DNA from: Opitutia bacterium
Lineage (GTDB): Bacteria > Verrucomicrobiota > Verrucomicrobiia > Opitutales > Seribacteraceae
NCBI GenBank assembly: GCA_002694035.1
Contig: NZKY01000063.1
Span: 14,259-51,954 of the forward strand
Direction: 5' to 3'
DNA: 37,696 nucleotides
Part shown: positions 26,087 through 34,010 of the stretch, piece by piece
Layout of the letters: every line of letters starts with the position of its first letter
Position numbering within the stretch: position 1 is the stretch's first letter
Made by a program: the position numbers and the translations under genes
Notes under the pieces: generated by a model
Told to the model about the DNA's origin: nothing
The model's input: the letters and a program-made list of their open reading frames with translations, nothing else
The model's database searches: none

Positions 26087-26102
26087 AAAAAAAGATTGTT
26101 GA

Positions 26103-27422
26103 TTAAACGCAGAGTTCTTTAATGACTTTACCGCCGTCCACTATTTCCATGGGGCGATCGCCTGGAGCCATTAATTCTTTGTCAGCCACAATTCCGATTC
26201 TGTCGTAAACTGTGGTAGCAAGGTCTTCAACAGAAAGAGGATTATCTTCCGGTGCGGTGGCAAATGCATCAGATGCACCGTAGACCTGACCGCGAGTAAT
26301 TCCGCCTCCAGCAAGGGCCACACTAAAAACGCGAGGGTAGTGGTCTCTACCACTGTCTTTATTGATTTTTGGAGTGCGTCCAAATTCAGAAGAAAGCATA
26401 ACAAGAGTGCTGTCTAGGAGTCCTCTTTCATCAAGATCAGATATCAAAGATGCATATGCTTTATCAAGTTCAGGCCCTTGTCTATTGAAACCAGCCTCAA
26501 TATTTTGGTGCATGTCCCAACCTCCATAAGTTAGAGAAACAAATCGAACACCAGACTCGACAAGGCGACGAGCTAATAGCATGCGCTGACCGGCTTGGTT
26601 CTTGCCGTATCTTTCTTTCACTTTTTCAGGTTCTTTTCTCATGTCGAAGGCTTCACGAGCTTCCTTAGAACTAATTAAAGAATAGGCGTCATTGTAAAAT
26701 TTGTCCATAGCACCCAAGGCATCGGAAGACTCAATTTGACGGAAATGATCATCAACTGTGTCAAGCAAGCTACGGCGTTTTGAAAATCGGTCGTTATCTA
26801 TTTCTTTTGGCAAGGAAAGATCACGAACTTTAAAATTTTCTTGTGCAGGATCTGAACCTAAACCAAAAGGGCCGTATGAAGAACTTAAATATCCGCTTCC
26901 TGCAAATTCATTAGGAACATTTGGAACACAAACATATGGAGGTAAGTTCTTTCTTGATCCATATTCATGAGAAACCACAGATCCAAAACTTGGGAATTTG
27001 ATTGCAGGGCTCGGTTTGTATCCGGTGAACATATTGTGCGTGCCGCGCTCATGTGCAGCTTCGCCATGTGTCATTGACCGACAAACCGTAATTTTGTCTG
27101 CAATTTTCGCAGTCTCCTTAAAGTTTTCGCTGAAATGAACACCAGGTATCTTTGTTTTAATGCTCTTAAAAGGCCCTCTGTATTCTAAAGGAGCATATGG
27201 TTTAGGATCAAAAGACTCCTGATGCGCCATTCCTCCAGGTAAATAGATATGTATTACACTTTTAGCCGGACCCTCTACAGTTTCGTAGTACTTCTGAGCA
27301 CCATGTGCTTTAATTCTCATGAAATCCGCGAGGGTTAGACCTAGTCCCCCAACCAGTCCAACATGCATAAATTCACGACGAGAAAAATGTTTAGGTAATT
27401 CTAGGCATTTCTGTTTGTTCAT
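26103..27422 (-). CDS. DUF1501 protein with a Tat-type signal
   Basis: The 439-residue protein begins with FSRREFMHVGLVGGLGLTLA, a twin-arginine (SRRxFM) signal, so it is probably exported folded. The body is the DUF1501 fold, a relative of alkaline phosphatase/sulfatase: IHIYLPGGMAHQESFDPK, MTHGEAAHERGTHNMFTG, VSLTYGGWDMHQN and SSEFGRTPKINKDSGRDHYP. These supply the histidines and aspartates expected for a metal centre. The reaction is not established. I use the ATG at 27422; a TTG two codons earlier is possible. It is the first gene of the minus-strand unit and is divergent from the RHH-like gene at 27603, with paired palindromes in the control region. Confidence 0.93.
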   Translation of the reverse strand: MNKQKCLELPKHFSRREFMHVGLVGGLGLTLADFMRIKAHGAQKYYETVEGPAKSVIHIYLPGGMAHQESFDPKPYAPLEYRGPFKSIKTKIPGVHFSENFKETAKIADKITVCRSMTHGEAAHERGTHNMFTGYKPSPAIKFPSFGSVVSHEYGSRKNLPPYVCVPNVPNEFAGSGYLSSSYGPFGLGSDPAQENFKVRDLSLPKEIDNDRFSKRRSLLDTVDDHFRQIESSDALGAMDKFYNDAYSLISSKEAREAFDMRKEPEKVKERYGKNQAGQRMLLARRLVESGVRFVSLTYGGWDMHQNIEAGFNRQGPELDKAYASLISDLDERGLLDSTLVMLSSEFGRTPKINKDSGRDHYPRVFSVALAGGGITRGQVYGASDAFATAPEDNPLSVEDLATTVYDRIGIVADKELMAPGDRPMEIVDGGKVIKELCV

Positions 27423-27507
27423 AGGCAATAATGATTATGAAATTTATACTACAATGATTAAATATCCAAACAAGCATGAATTTACCCATAAAAATTAAAA
27501 AAAAATA

Positions 27508-27522
27508 TATTGCAGTGCAATA
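27508..27522. promoter_or_regulatory. Candidate operator 1
   Basis: TATTGCAGTGCAATA is palindromic except for its central base, with arms TATTGCA and TGCAATA around a G. A second copy differing at two positions lies 58 bases further on. Both lie in the divergent control region between the DUF1501 gene and the RHH-like gene. This is the usual arrangement for a self-regulated small DNA-binding protein, but binding is inferred only. Confidence 0.45.
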
Positions 27523-27565
27523 CTTTATATTATAATTATTAAGATAATTTTAAATATACAATTTT

Positions 27566-27580
27566 TATTGCAATGTAATA
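27566..27580. promoter_or_regulatory. Candidate operator 2
   Basis: TATTGCAATGTAATA matches the first site at 13 of 15 positions and contains the perfect palindrome ATTGCAAT. It ends 22 bases before the GTG start of the RHH-like gene, a place where a bound protein would block transcription or translation. Confidence 0.42.
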
Positions 27581-27602
27581 AAAAGCACACACAATTGATC
27601 TC

Positions 27603-27860
27603 GTGCCAAAAGGAAAAACAATCACTATTCGAGTATCGGAGGATACGGTGGAGGAAATTAAAGGAGTTTGTTCGAATTTAGGGGATAGTTACAACTTCAA
27701 CCAATTTGTTAATCAGAGTCTATCAGCAATTTTGGAGGTCATAAATCATGACGGAGAATCAGTGCCGATTCCCAAATTTGCAATGATGGCAAGGTTGATG
27801 AGAAATTACGAGGAGTCAGTTTTTGAAAATGGGGGAATGAATAATGGCGGAAAAGGATAA
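27603..27860 (+). CDS. Small ribbon-helix-helix-like DNA-binding protein
   Basis: The 85-residue protein starts MPKGKTITIRVSEDTVEEIK, a beta strand followed by a helix, then a turn and a second helix (YNFNQFVNQSLSAILEVI), the layout of ribbon-helix-helix (MetJ/Arc/CopG) regulators, whose dimers read the major groove with the strand. The C-terminal half is a short, less ordered extension ending NGGMNNGGKG. The start is GTG; no ATG lies closer. The last 17 bases overlap the start of the channel gene, so the two proteins are translationally coupled. Two near-palindromic sites just upstream fit autoregulation. An alternative reading as a non-DNA-binding small protein cannot be excluded. Confidence 0.65.
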   Translation: MPKGKTITIRVSEDTVEEIKGVCSNLGDSYNFNQFVNQSLSAILEVINHDGESVPIPKFAMMARLMRNYEESVFENGGMNNGGKG

Positions 27861-29403
27861 AGTATCGGTTAAAAACAAAGTTCCAGCAATTTATTTGCTC
27901 TCTAGATTGTGGATTCCGGTTTCGGTATTCTTTTTTTTCCTGGCTTCGATTTTTAGCAGGGATGAACTGATGGTTCATTTTTTAGGAAATGCATCCCAAG
28001 TTATCCATCAGATTATAAATTACGGAAGCCAAATCGGACTTTGGATGTCGTCTGCATTTTTGGTCCAGAGAATGACGACTGTATTTGTATGGGATGGCTT
28101 AATTGCAGGGATTTCTGGTCGATCCGTGCCAAGGTTACCCAAAGATGTTACTGGCTTGTGTATTTTTGGTGTCGCGGTGATAGGAATTGTGGCAACTGTT
28201 TTTGATAAATCTGTAACTGGTATCTGGGCAACTTCCGGGGTAGTCAGTATAGTTATTGGAATAGCCTTAAGAAATGTAATCCTAGATGTTTTTATTGGAT
28301 TGTCGATGCATGTTGAGAAACCGTTCAGGATAGGTGACTGGGTAATGGTCCATCAAAACAGAAGGGAAAATCATATCGTTGGGCAGGTCATTGAAGTCAA
28401 TTGGCGAACAACCCGCTTGAAGACAACCCAGAAAAATATGGTCGTTATTCCAAACAGTAGGATGGGCGAGGCAATTTTAACAAATTACATGGAGCCGAAA
28501 CCTCATTTTAGAATCGAACTGTCTTTCATTCTGGATTACAGCGTTTCCCCGAATCGAGCGATTCGCATTCTTTCATCTGGAGTTAAGTCGCTTGCGGATG
28601 ATAAACACATATTATCAGATCCTGCCCCCGAAATTAGGTTAGATCAAGCCGTTCCCAATGGGCAGAAATATGAAGTACGCTTCTTCATATTACCAATAAA
28701 TATAAGCCCAAAAGAATCAAAGCATATTGTAAATAAAAGTATTTTAGAACACCTAGCACAAGCTGGGTTGAGTCCTTCGATGGAAAAAGAGACAGTATTT
28801 ATAAACAAAAGCGCAAAATTGCCCTTAGTGCCTTCAGTTTTAAGTGAGAACTTTGATGAAGTAATTAACAGTAGTAAACTAATGGATGTTCTTAAAGAAA
28901 ATGAGCTTAAAGGACTTTTTCAGGATTCAAAGATGAGCGAAGTTAAGGCTGGTGAAATTCTTTACAGGCAAGGGAATTTAGGGGATGCATTTTATTTTTT
29001 GGCTGAAGGACTATTATGTTCCTCAATTGATCTACCGAGAGAACCCATGAGCATAAAAATAGAACATTTCGGTCCTGGATCTCATTTTGGGGTAGAAGGT
29101 GTCTTAAGTGAAAAAATCCGATTTTCCACGGTTATGGCAATTACTGACTGTATTATTTTCTTAATTGATAAAAAAATTGTTATCGAGCTTACGAAAAAAA
29201 ATCCGAAATTTTATGATTTCTTAAAAGAAAAAATGATGCTCGGACAAGAGAAAATTATTAAAACGAAGTGGGGGCAGAAACAAAAGCAGCATTCCTTTTC
29301 AAAAGGCAAAAAAAGGAGTAAGATGGGATCAGCTATTCAAACTTTATTTACTGAATTTTTACCTTCTGCCAGCCCAACATCAAATGTTGAAAATTCAAAA
29401 TAA
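27844..29403 (+). CDS. MscS-type channel with a cyclic-nucleotide-binding-like domain (bCNG type)
   Basis: The 519-residue protein has about four membrane segments in residues 18-150. The MscS pore helix and beta domain follow: IGIALRNVILDVFIGLSMHV and EKPFRIGDWVMVHQNRREN, with GQVIEVNWRTTRLKTTQKNM and VVIPNSRMGEAILTNY in the beta domain. Residues about 350-460 form a CRP-like cyclic-nucleotide-binding domain (AGEILYRQGNLGDAFYFLAE), so the protein resembles bCNG channels, MscS relatives with C-terminal cyclic-nucleotide domains. In the binding cassette Arg426 is kept, but the usual glutamate after FG is Val417. Ligand binding is therefore uncertain. The C-terminal tail is lysine-rich. It is the middle gene of a three-gene unit, overlapping the RHH-like gene and six bases before the secretin gene. 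It is predicted to be an inner-membrane protein. Confidence 0.88.
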   Translation: MAEKDKVSVKNKVPAIYLLSRLWIPVSVFFFFLASIFSRDELMVHFLGNASQVIHQIINYGSQIGLWMSSAFLVQRMTTVFVWDGLIAGISGRSVPRLPKDVTGLCIFGVAVIGIVATVFDKSVTGIWATSGVVSIVIGIALRNVILDVFIGLSMHVEKPFRIGDWVMVHQNRRENHIVGQVIEVNWRTTRLKTTQKNMVVIPNSRMGEAILTNYMEPKPHFRIELSFILDYSVSPNRAIRILSSGVKSLADDKHILSDPAPEIRLDQAVPNGQKYEVRFFILPINISPKESKHIVNKSILEHLAQAGLSPSMEKETVFINKSAKLPLVPSVLSENFDEVINSSKLMDVLKENELKGLFQDSKMSEVKAGEILYRQGNLGDAFYFLAEGLLCSSIDLPREPMSIKIEHFGPGSHFGVEGVLSEKIRFSTVMAITDCIIFLIDKKIVIELTKKNPKFYDFLKEKMMLGQEKIIKTKWGQKQKQHSFSKGKKRSKMGSAIQTLFTEFLPSASPTSNVENSK

Positions 29404-29409
29404 AAAATT

Positions 29410-31476
29410 ATGAGTAGTTACAAAAAATTTATTTCTTCATTTTTTTGTTTCCTAATAATCGTTTCAAATCCTTTGGGTAATTTTGGTCAGACTGAAACAG
29501 GTGAAGTTAAAATGGTATCCGAAAGAATTAGGCTTAGTTATGTGGATCCCCTTCGTTGCTCTAAATTACTCAATTTCTATGGTGTGAATATAGGTGAACC
29601 TGAGAAACCTGTAGACATTACAAAACTTCCTGTAGTGGTTGCTTTACCTCAGACAAATTTTCATGAAACAATTCCCGATCATGCTTCCGTTTTTCCTCAA
29701 ACTGAGACGGATCCTATTAATGAGTTGATGCTTTTTTATGACATGAACCATCCGGAAAAGGCTGGGCAGGTTCGTCAGATTATTTCCGAGCAAATTGATC
29801 TTCCTGCCCGTAAAATTATGATCGAAGCAATGGTTTTGGAAATATCTTCTATGGCCTTGGACCAGCTTGGAGTGGAGTGGGACTTTAATAGTGGTGCAGA
29901 GGGGATTTCAGAAAATAATTTTGTGCAAAAAAAATTGGACGGAGCAAATGATAGTTTGGTTTTAGGAAGAATCGCGTACCCGACCCCGGGTTCCGGTCAA
30001 CTTGAAGCTACGGTAACTAATGTATTTCGTGAGTTTAATATTAGATTACAAGCTTTAGTTGAAGATGGATCTGCCCAAGTTCTTTCAAGACCAAGTGTCT
30101 TAACTCTGGATAATCGAATGGCCTACATAAATGTTTCTGAAAAAATTCCCATTGCGAATACAAAATTTGTAAAGGATTATGTGAGTGCCGTTGATTTTCG
30201 TGATGTTGTTGCGGGGATCCAGCTTGCGGTTCGTCCAAGGATAAACAATTCTGGGACCGAGGTTTCTTTGCAAATTAATGCAGCAGTTTCAGCTCGTGTT
30301 CCGGGGAAGGATCAACAGGTTTTAGGCAAAGATTCAGTTGTGCTGGCTACAGCACCAACTCTTTCAATAAGGGAAGTTAAGACATATGCGAGAATTGCTA
30401 ATGAAACTCCATTTATTGTTGGAGGTTTGATCGCAAAAGATTCGGAAGAAAGCGTTAAAAAAGTACCTTTATTGGGTGATATTCCATTTCTTGGTAGTTT
30501 ATTTCGTTCCAAAAATGAAACAGGTCAAAAAAGGGAAGTTATTATTGTTATAACTCCTTCAGTACTTCCCGATGAAAGCCCTGTTCATGCAGGCATGCCA
30601 AAAGATGACGATTTATTCGACCAATTTGGCCATAGATTATTCCGAGATGCCTACAGAATTCGGGCTGAGGATACATTTGATCTAAGGTATTTGACTGAGA
30701 ATAAAGGATTAAAGCAATTACAGGTAGTTGCCGATCGAGTTGTCACGGATCATCCTCATTTATTTGATCAATATCCTTATAATAAATTCGCTAAGCAATC
30801 GGTGCCAGGTGAGGATGCTCTGGTTCGAAGACAAATTTATGAAGTTCTTAAACGTCAGAAAGCCTCGGAAGTACTTGATAATGAGAAGTTAATTTTTTTT
30901 GAACGAAATGAGAAAGTGGGATCGGGCTTTAAGGTTAGATTTTTGGTTGAATATCTGGAAGAAAATGCACCTTTTGTCTTACAAAAGAAAGATAGCGGGA
31001 AAGCATTTGGATTGTGTTTTAGGCTGAAAAGAAATTCGATGGAAATAAAACAACTCTTGGAAGAACCCGTTCCAGAGTTAAAGATCGTTGACTGTCCTGA
31101 TACTAAAACATGGCGCTCTTTACTTTTAGAGTCCAATAAAAATAAGATTGGTGCTTATCCAAAGCAGGTTATTTTTTTAAGAAACTTATCCGATTTAACC
31201 CGGCTTAAAAATGCTATTTTGATGAAGAAAATTATTTCTTTGAATGCATCTGATTATATTTTGAAATTGAAAAATTTTACCCGGGGAAGATTAATTCGAA
31301 TGCCAACAGTTCGGGAAAACGATGTTGAGTTAATTGATGCTGATGTTGCAACTTGTTATTACCATTCAGAACTATATTACTCAGTCTTAGAGCAATCCCT
31401 CGCACATGATTATTCAGCTTTTAAGAAACTTCTGGATGGTACGGTTTACGGTGAGGGGTTAATCCAAGCAAAATAA
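29410..31476 (+). CDS. Secretin-family outer-membrane protein with a long C-terminal extension
   Basis: The 688-residue protein has a signal peptide (FISSFFCFLIIVSNPLGNFG) and a short N-domain. The secretin core runs from about 130 to 388: LPARKIMIEAMVLEISSMAL, LQALVEDGSAQVLSRPSVLT, DFRDVVAGIQLAVRP, TPFIVGGLIAKDSEE and VPLLGDIPFLGSLFR (352-366), the last being the secretin signature. Secretins form 12- to 15-fold outer-membrane gates for type II/III secretion or type IV pili. Beyond residue 390 there are about 300 extra residues, which I do not recognise as a standard S-domain; they open with DQFGHRLFRDAYRIRAEDTF, a segment I associate with PVC secretins. Full N0-N1-N2 domains are missing. 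It is the last gene of the RHH-channel-secretin unit. Confidence 0.85.
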   Translation: MSSYKKFISSFFCFLIIVSNPLGNFGQTETGEVKMVSERIRLSYVDPLRCSKLLNFYGVNIGEPEKPVDITKLPVVVALPQTNFHETIPDHASVFPQTETDPINELMLFYDMNHPEKAGQVRQIISEQIDLPARKIMIEAMVLEISSMALDQLGVEWDFNSGAEGISENNFVQKKLDGANDSLVLGRIAYPTPGSGQLEATVTNVFREFNIRLQALVEDGSAQVLSRPSVLTLDNRMAYINVSEKIPIANTKFVKDYVSAVDFRDVVAGIQLAVRPRINNSGTEVSLQINAAVSARVPGKDQQVLGKDSVVLATAPTLSIREVKTYARIANETPFIVGGLIAKDSEESVKKVPLLGDIPFLGSLFRSKNETGQKREVIIVITPSVLPDESPVHAGMPKDDDLFDQFGHRLFRDAYRIRAEDTFDLRYLTENKGLKQLQVVADRVVTDHPHLFDQYPYNKFAKQSVPGEDALVRRQIYEVLKRQKASEVLDNEKLIFFERNEKVGSGFKVRFLVEYLEENAPFVLQKKDSGKAFGLCFRLKRNSMEIKQLLEEPVPELKIVDCPDTKTWRSLLLESNKNKIGAYPKQVIFLRNLSDLTRLKNAILMKKIISLNASDYILKLKNFTRGRLIRMPTVRENDVELIDADVATCYYHSELYYSVLEQSLAHDYSAFKKLLDGTVYGEGLIQAK

Positions 31477-31550
31477 TTTTGCACGGGTATCATGGGTATC
31501 GAAAATTAAAAACTTGATACAATGTTGGGTTTTAGATTTTACCAATAATT

Positions 31551-33005
31551 ATGAGGTACATTCTTCTTTTACTGCTTTTTTTGTTTCAAAATTTATGTTT
31601 CGGAGAAAAGCGTCCAAACATTCTGTGGATAGTTGGCGAAAACCTGAAACTAGATTTAGGTTGTTATGGAGCAAAAAATGTAAAGACTCCAAATTTAGAC
31701 AAACTTGCGAGAGAGGGTGAGAGATACACTAAGGTTTTTTCGACTTCACCAGTCTGTGCACCCAGTCGAAGTGCCTTTTTTGTTGGAATGTATCAGACAA
31801 CCACGGATACACATAATATGCGTTCCCATCGTGAGGACGAATATCGTTTACCCGAGGGGGTTCGTCCGATTACACACCGGTTGAAAGAAGTTGGATATTA
31901 CAGCTCCAATCTTAAAACTATGAATGGTGAGGAGATTGGTTCGGGAAAGTTGGATTTAAATTTTGTAAATGAGGGCAAACTGTATGATGGGAGCAAGTGG
32001 GAGGATTTGAAAAATAATCAACCATTCTTTGCACAGATGAACACCTTGGAGTGTGAATATGATATTTATGACCGTAATACATGGCGTCAACCGCGTGTTG
32101 AGTGGAAAGGCGAGAAGCAGCATGAACAGATTGCAACTGTTAACAATGTTACTCCTCCCCCGTATTATCCAAATCATCCGATTGTTCGGGCGGAATGGGC
32201 CCGCTATTTGAATTCCGTTTCTGGTATGGACAAGACCATTGGTAAGGTTTTGAACCAACTCAAGAAGGATGGACTGGCTGAAAATACCATTGTTATATTT
32301 TTTGGAGACAATGGACGAATTGAGCCCCGTGGAATTCACTGGTGTTATGACACGGGTTTGCATGTTCCAATGATTATTCGATGGCCGAAATCTTTTCCTG
32401 CTCCCTCAAATTATAAGTCTGGTTCAGTTAAGGAAGAGGTAATAAGCCTTATCGACCTAACACCGACCACACTTGGGTTTGCTGGAATTGAAAAACCATT
32501 CGGTATGCATGGCAGAATTTTTCTTGGTAATCAAGTCGGTCCGCAAAGAACTTATGCATTTTCTGCTCGTGATAGAGTGGATGAAACGGTTAATCGGGTG
32601 CGAAGTGTGCGAGGTAAAAAATATCATTACATAAGGAATTACTTTCCTGATCGTCACTTTACATCCTTAAATCGTTACAAGGAGAAATGTTTCCCGATCA
32701 AACCATTGATGCGGCGGTTGATGATACAAGGAAAACTTTCTGGCCCTCCCGCTGATTTGATGTCACCCACGGTTGCTCCTGAGCAACTTTTCGATACTGA
32801 GGTAGATCCTCACGAGATCAGGAATCTAGCCAATTCTCAAAAACTTGAACATCAAAAAGCTTTAATTGCAATGCGCACTGCTTTGGATACATGGATTCTT
32901 GAGACTCAGGATCGCGGAGAATTTCCTGAACCTGAAGAAATTGTTGCTCCTTTCGAAAAGGAAATGCATGACTGGTTTGGTACTCCTGATTGGTATAAAA
33001 AATAA
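31551..33005 (+). CDS. S1-family sulfatase homologue with substituted active-site positions
   Basis: The 484-residue protein has a signal peptide (YILLLLLFLFQNLCFG) and the S1 sulfatase core. The formylglycine site CAPSR is intact (Cys69). Other positions differ from the neighbouring sulfatase: the first metal motif reads EN (30-31) instead of ED, the conserved histidine after NxxxxH is Glu (CEYDIYD), and the lysine before the (D/E)xG motif is Ile (EPRGIHWCYDTG). FFGDNG keeps the second metal Asp-Asn. The protein may be a subfamily with different chemistry or a non-catalytic homologue. I recall similar proteins across Verrucomicrobia and planctomycetes, so this may be a family trait rather than decay. 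It lies 74 bases after the secretin and may be separate. Confidence 0.85.
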   Translation: MRYILLLLLFLFQNLCFGEKRPNILWIVGENLKLDLGCYGAKNVKTPNLDKLAREGERYTKVFSTSPVCAPSRSAFFVGMYQTTTDTHNMRSHREDEYRLPEGVRPITHRLKEVGYYSSNLKTMNGEEIGSGKLDLNFVNEGKLYDGSKWEDLKNNQPFFAQMNTLECEYDIYDRNTWRQPRVEWKGEKQHEQIATVNNVTPPPYYPNHPIVRAEWARYLNSVSGMDKTIGKVLNQLKKDGLAENTIVIFFGDNGRIEPRGIHWCYDTGLHVPMIIRWPKSFPAPSNYKSGSVKEEVISLIDLTPTTLGFAGIEKPFGMHGRIFLGNQVGPQRTYAFSARDRVDETVNRVRSVRGKKYHYIRNYFPDRHFTSLNRYKEKCFPIKPLMRRLMIQGKLSGPPADLMSPTVAPEQLFDTEVDPHEIRNLANSQKLEHQKALIAMRTALDTWILETQDRGEFPEPEEIVAPFEKEMHDWFGTPDWYKK

Positions 33006-33071
33006 AATTCAAAAGATTTTTTACTTTTTTATATCAGTTAACAATTTTAATTTATGCTTATTGTCCTGATA

Positions 33072-34010
33072 CTAAAAAGTTTCTGGCATGAATGTCGGCA
33101 TTACAACCCCCTTAGATGGTTGGTGCTCTCCGTAGCACTGCGAAAAGTGTATTTCACAATTTCGGCCACCTAATGAATAGACTGTTTTCACCGTTTCTTT
33201 TGCAGTGACAGGTAGAAGGAAAACCGGACTTTTTCCTCGAAACAAGTCAAGCATGCTAGCGAGCATTTGTATAGTAACCTTTTCATTTTTGGCGATTCCT
33301 GGTCCAATCATTTGGCTTGCAGGATGATCAACTGATCCAAGAAATCCAAGTAATTCACCGTTAGTATCGCGACACAATATAGTTTTCCAAATTTCTAGTT
33401 TGTTTTCTATGAAATATCGAAAATCTTTTCCTCGTTCGATTCCGCAGAGTTTTTTTTCCAATTTAACCATGGCTTCCACATCATTTAAGCTCGCCTTTGT
33501 AATTAGGTAATCGTCTGATCTTTCAAAATCTAAGCCGTTTTCTGGAATCTTTAAATATAAATCCTGAAATGTTTGAATCGGTGTAAAGCCTTGGCGGGTA
33601 TATAAAGAGAAAGAGTCAAGGTTTTGGGCACTTGAAACAAGTCGTACTGGAAGACTTTGATCCTTTGCAATTTTAATAATTTTTTTCAATAAATTACCTG
33701 CAATTCCTTGTCCAAAAAAATCTGGGGAGACATTCATTATCCCTAGTGAAATATGTGACTTGCGGGGGTGGTAAAAACAAGAACCAGCAATTCTACCTGA
33801 ATTTAAACATTTCGCAATTAGACAGCATCCTGGATCTAGATCTTCGTAAACCTGACAAAAAAGAATTGCATCTGATGATAATCCCGTGAAAATCAAATCT
33901 TTACCATTACTCTGATACCAGAAGTTCGTTGAATGGTGAATGAGTTCTGCAACTTCATCCCATTCATTCCTTAGCATAGAACGAAAAATAAATCTTTTTT
34001 CTTTGTTCAC
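33072..34010 (-). CDS. Tandem GNAT-type acetyltransferase
   Basis: The 312-residue protein begins with a GNAT domain at about residues 8-150. It has GRIAGSCFYHPRKSHISLGI, the acetyl-CoA pyrophosphate-binding loop PDFFGQGIAGNLL (the Q/RxxGxG/A pattern), and SFSLYTRQGFTP near the end. The second half (about 165-312) looks like a second, more degenerate GNAT domain (LNDVEAMVKLEKKL, LLGFLGSVDHPASQMIGPGI). A tandem layout like this occurs in some GNAT families. The acceptor substrate is unknown. Translation starts at a GTG that overlaps the preceding sulfatase stop in a GTGA, so the gene is coupled to a sulfatase. The protein is presumably cytoplasmic. Confidence 0.82.
   Translation of the reverse strand: MNKEKRFIFRSMLRNEWDEVAELIHHSTNFWYQSNGKDLIFTGLSSDAILFCQVYEDLDPGCCLIAKCLNSGRIAGSCFYHPRKSHISLGIMNVSPDFFGQGIAGNLLKKIIKIAKDQSLPVRLVSSAQNLDSFSLYTRQGFTPIQTFQDLYLKIPENGLDFERSDDYLITKASLNDVEAMVKLEKKLCGIERGKDFRYFIENKLEIWKTILCRDTNGELLGFLGSVDHPASQMIGPGIAKNEKVTIQMLASMLDLFRGKSPVFLLPVTAKETVKTVYSLGGRNCEIHFSQCYGEHQPSKGVVMPTFMPETF

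Noticed and set aside
31480-31500. Short direct repeat GGGTATC around 31485-31500
   Set aside because: It is seven bases repeated once and probably chance; no function is supported.
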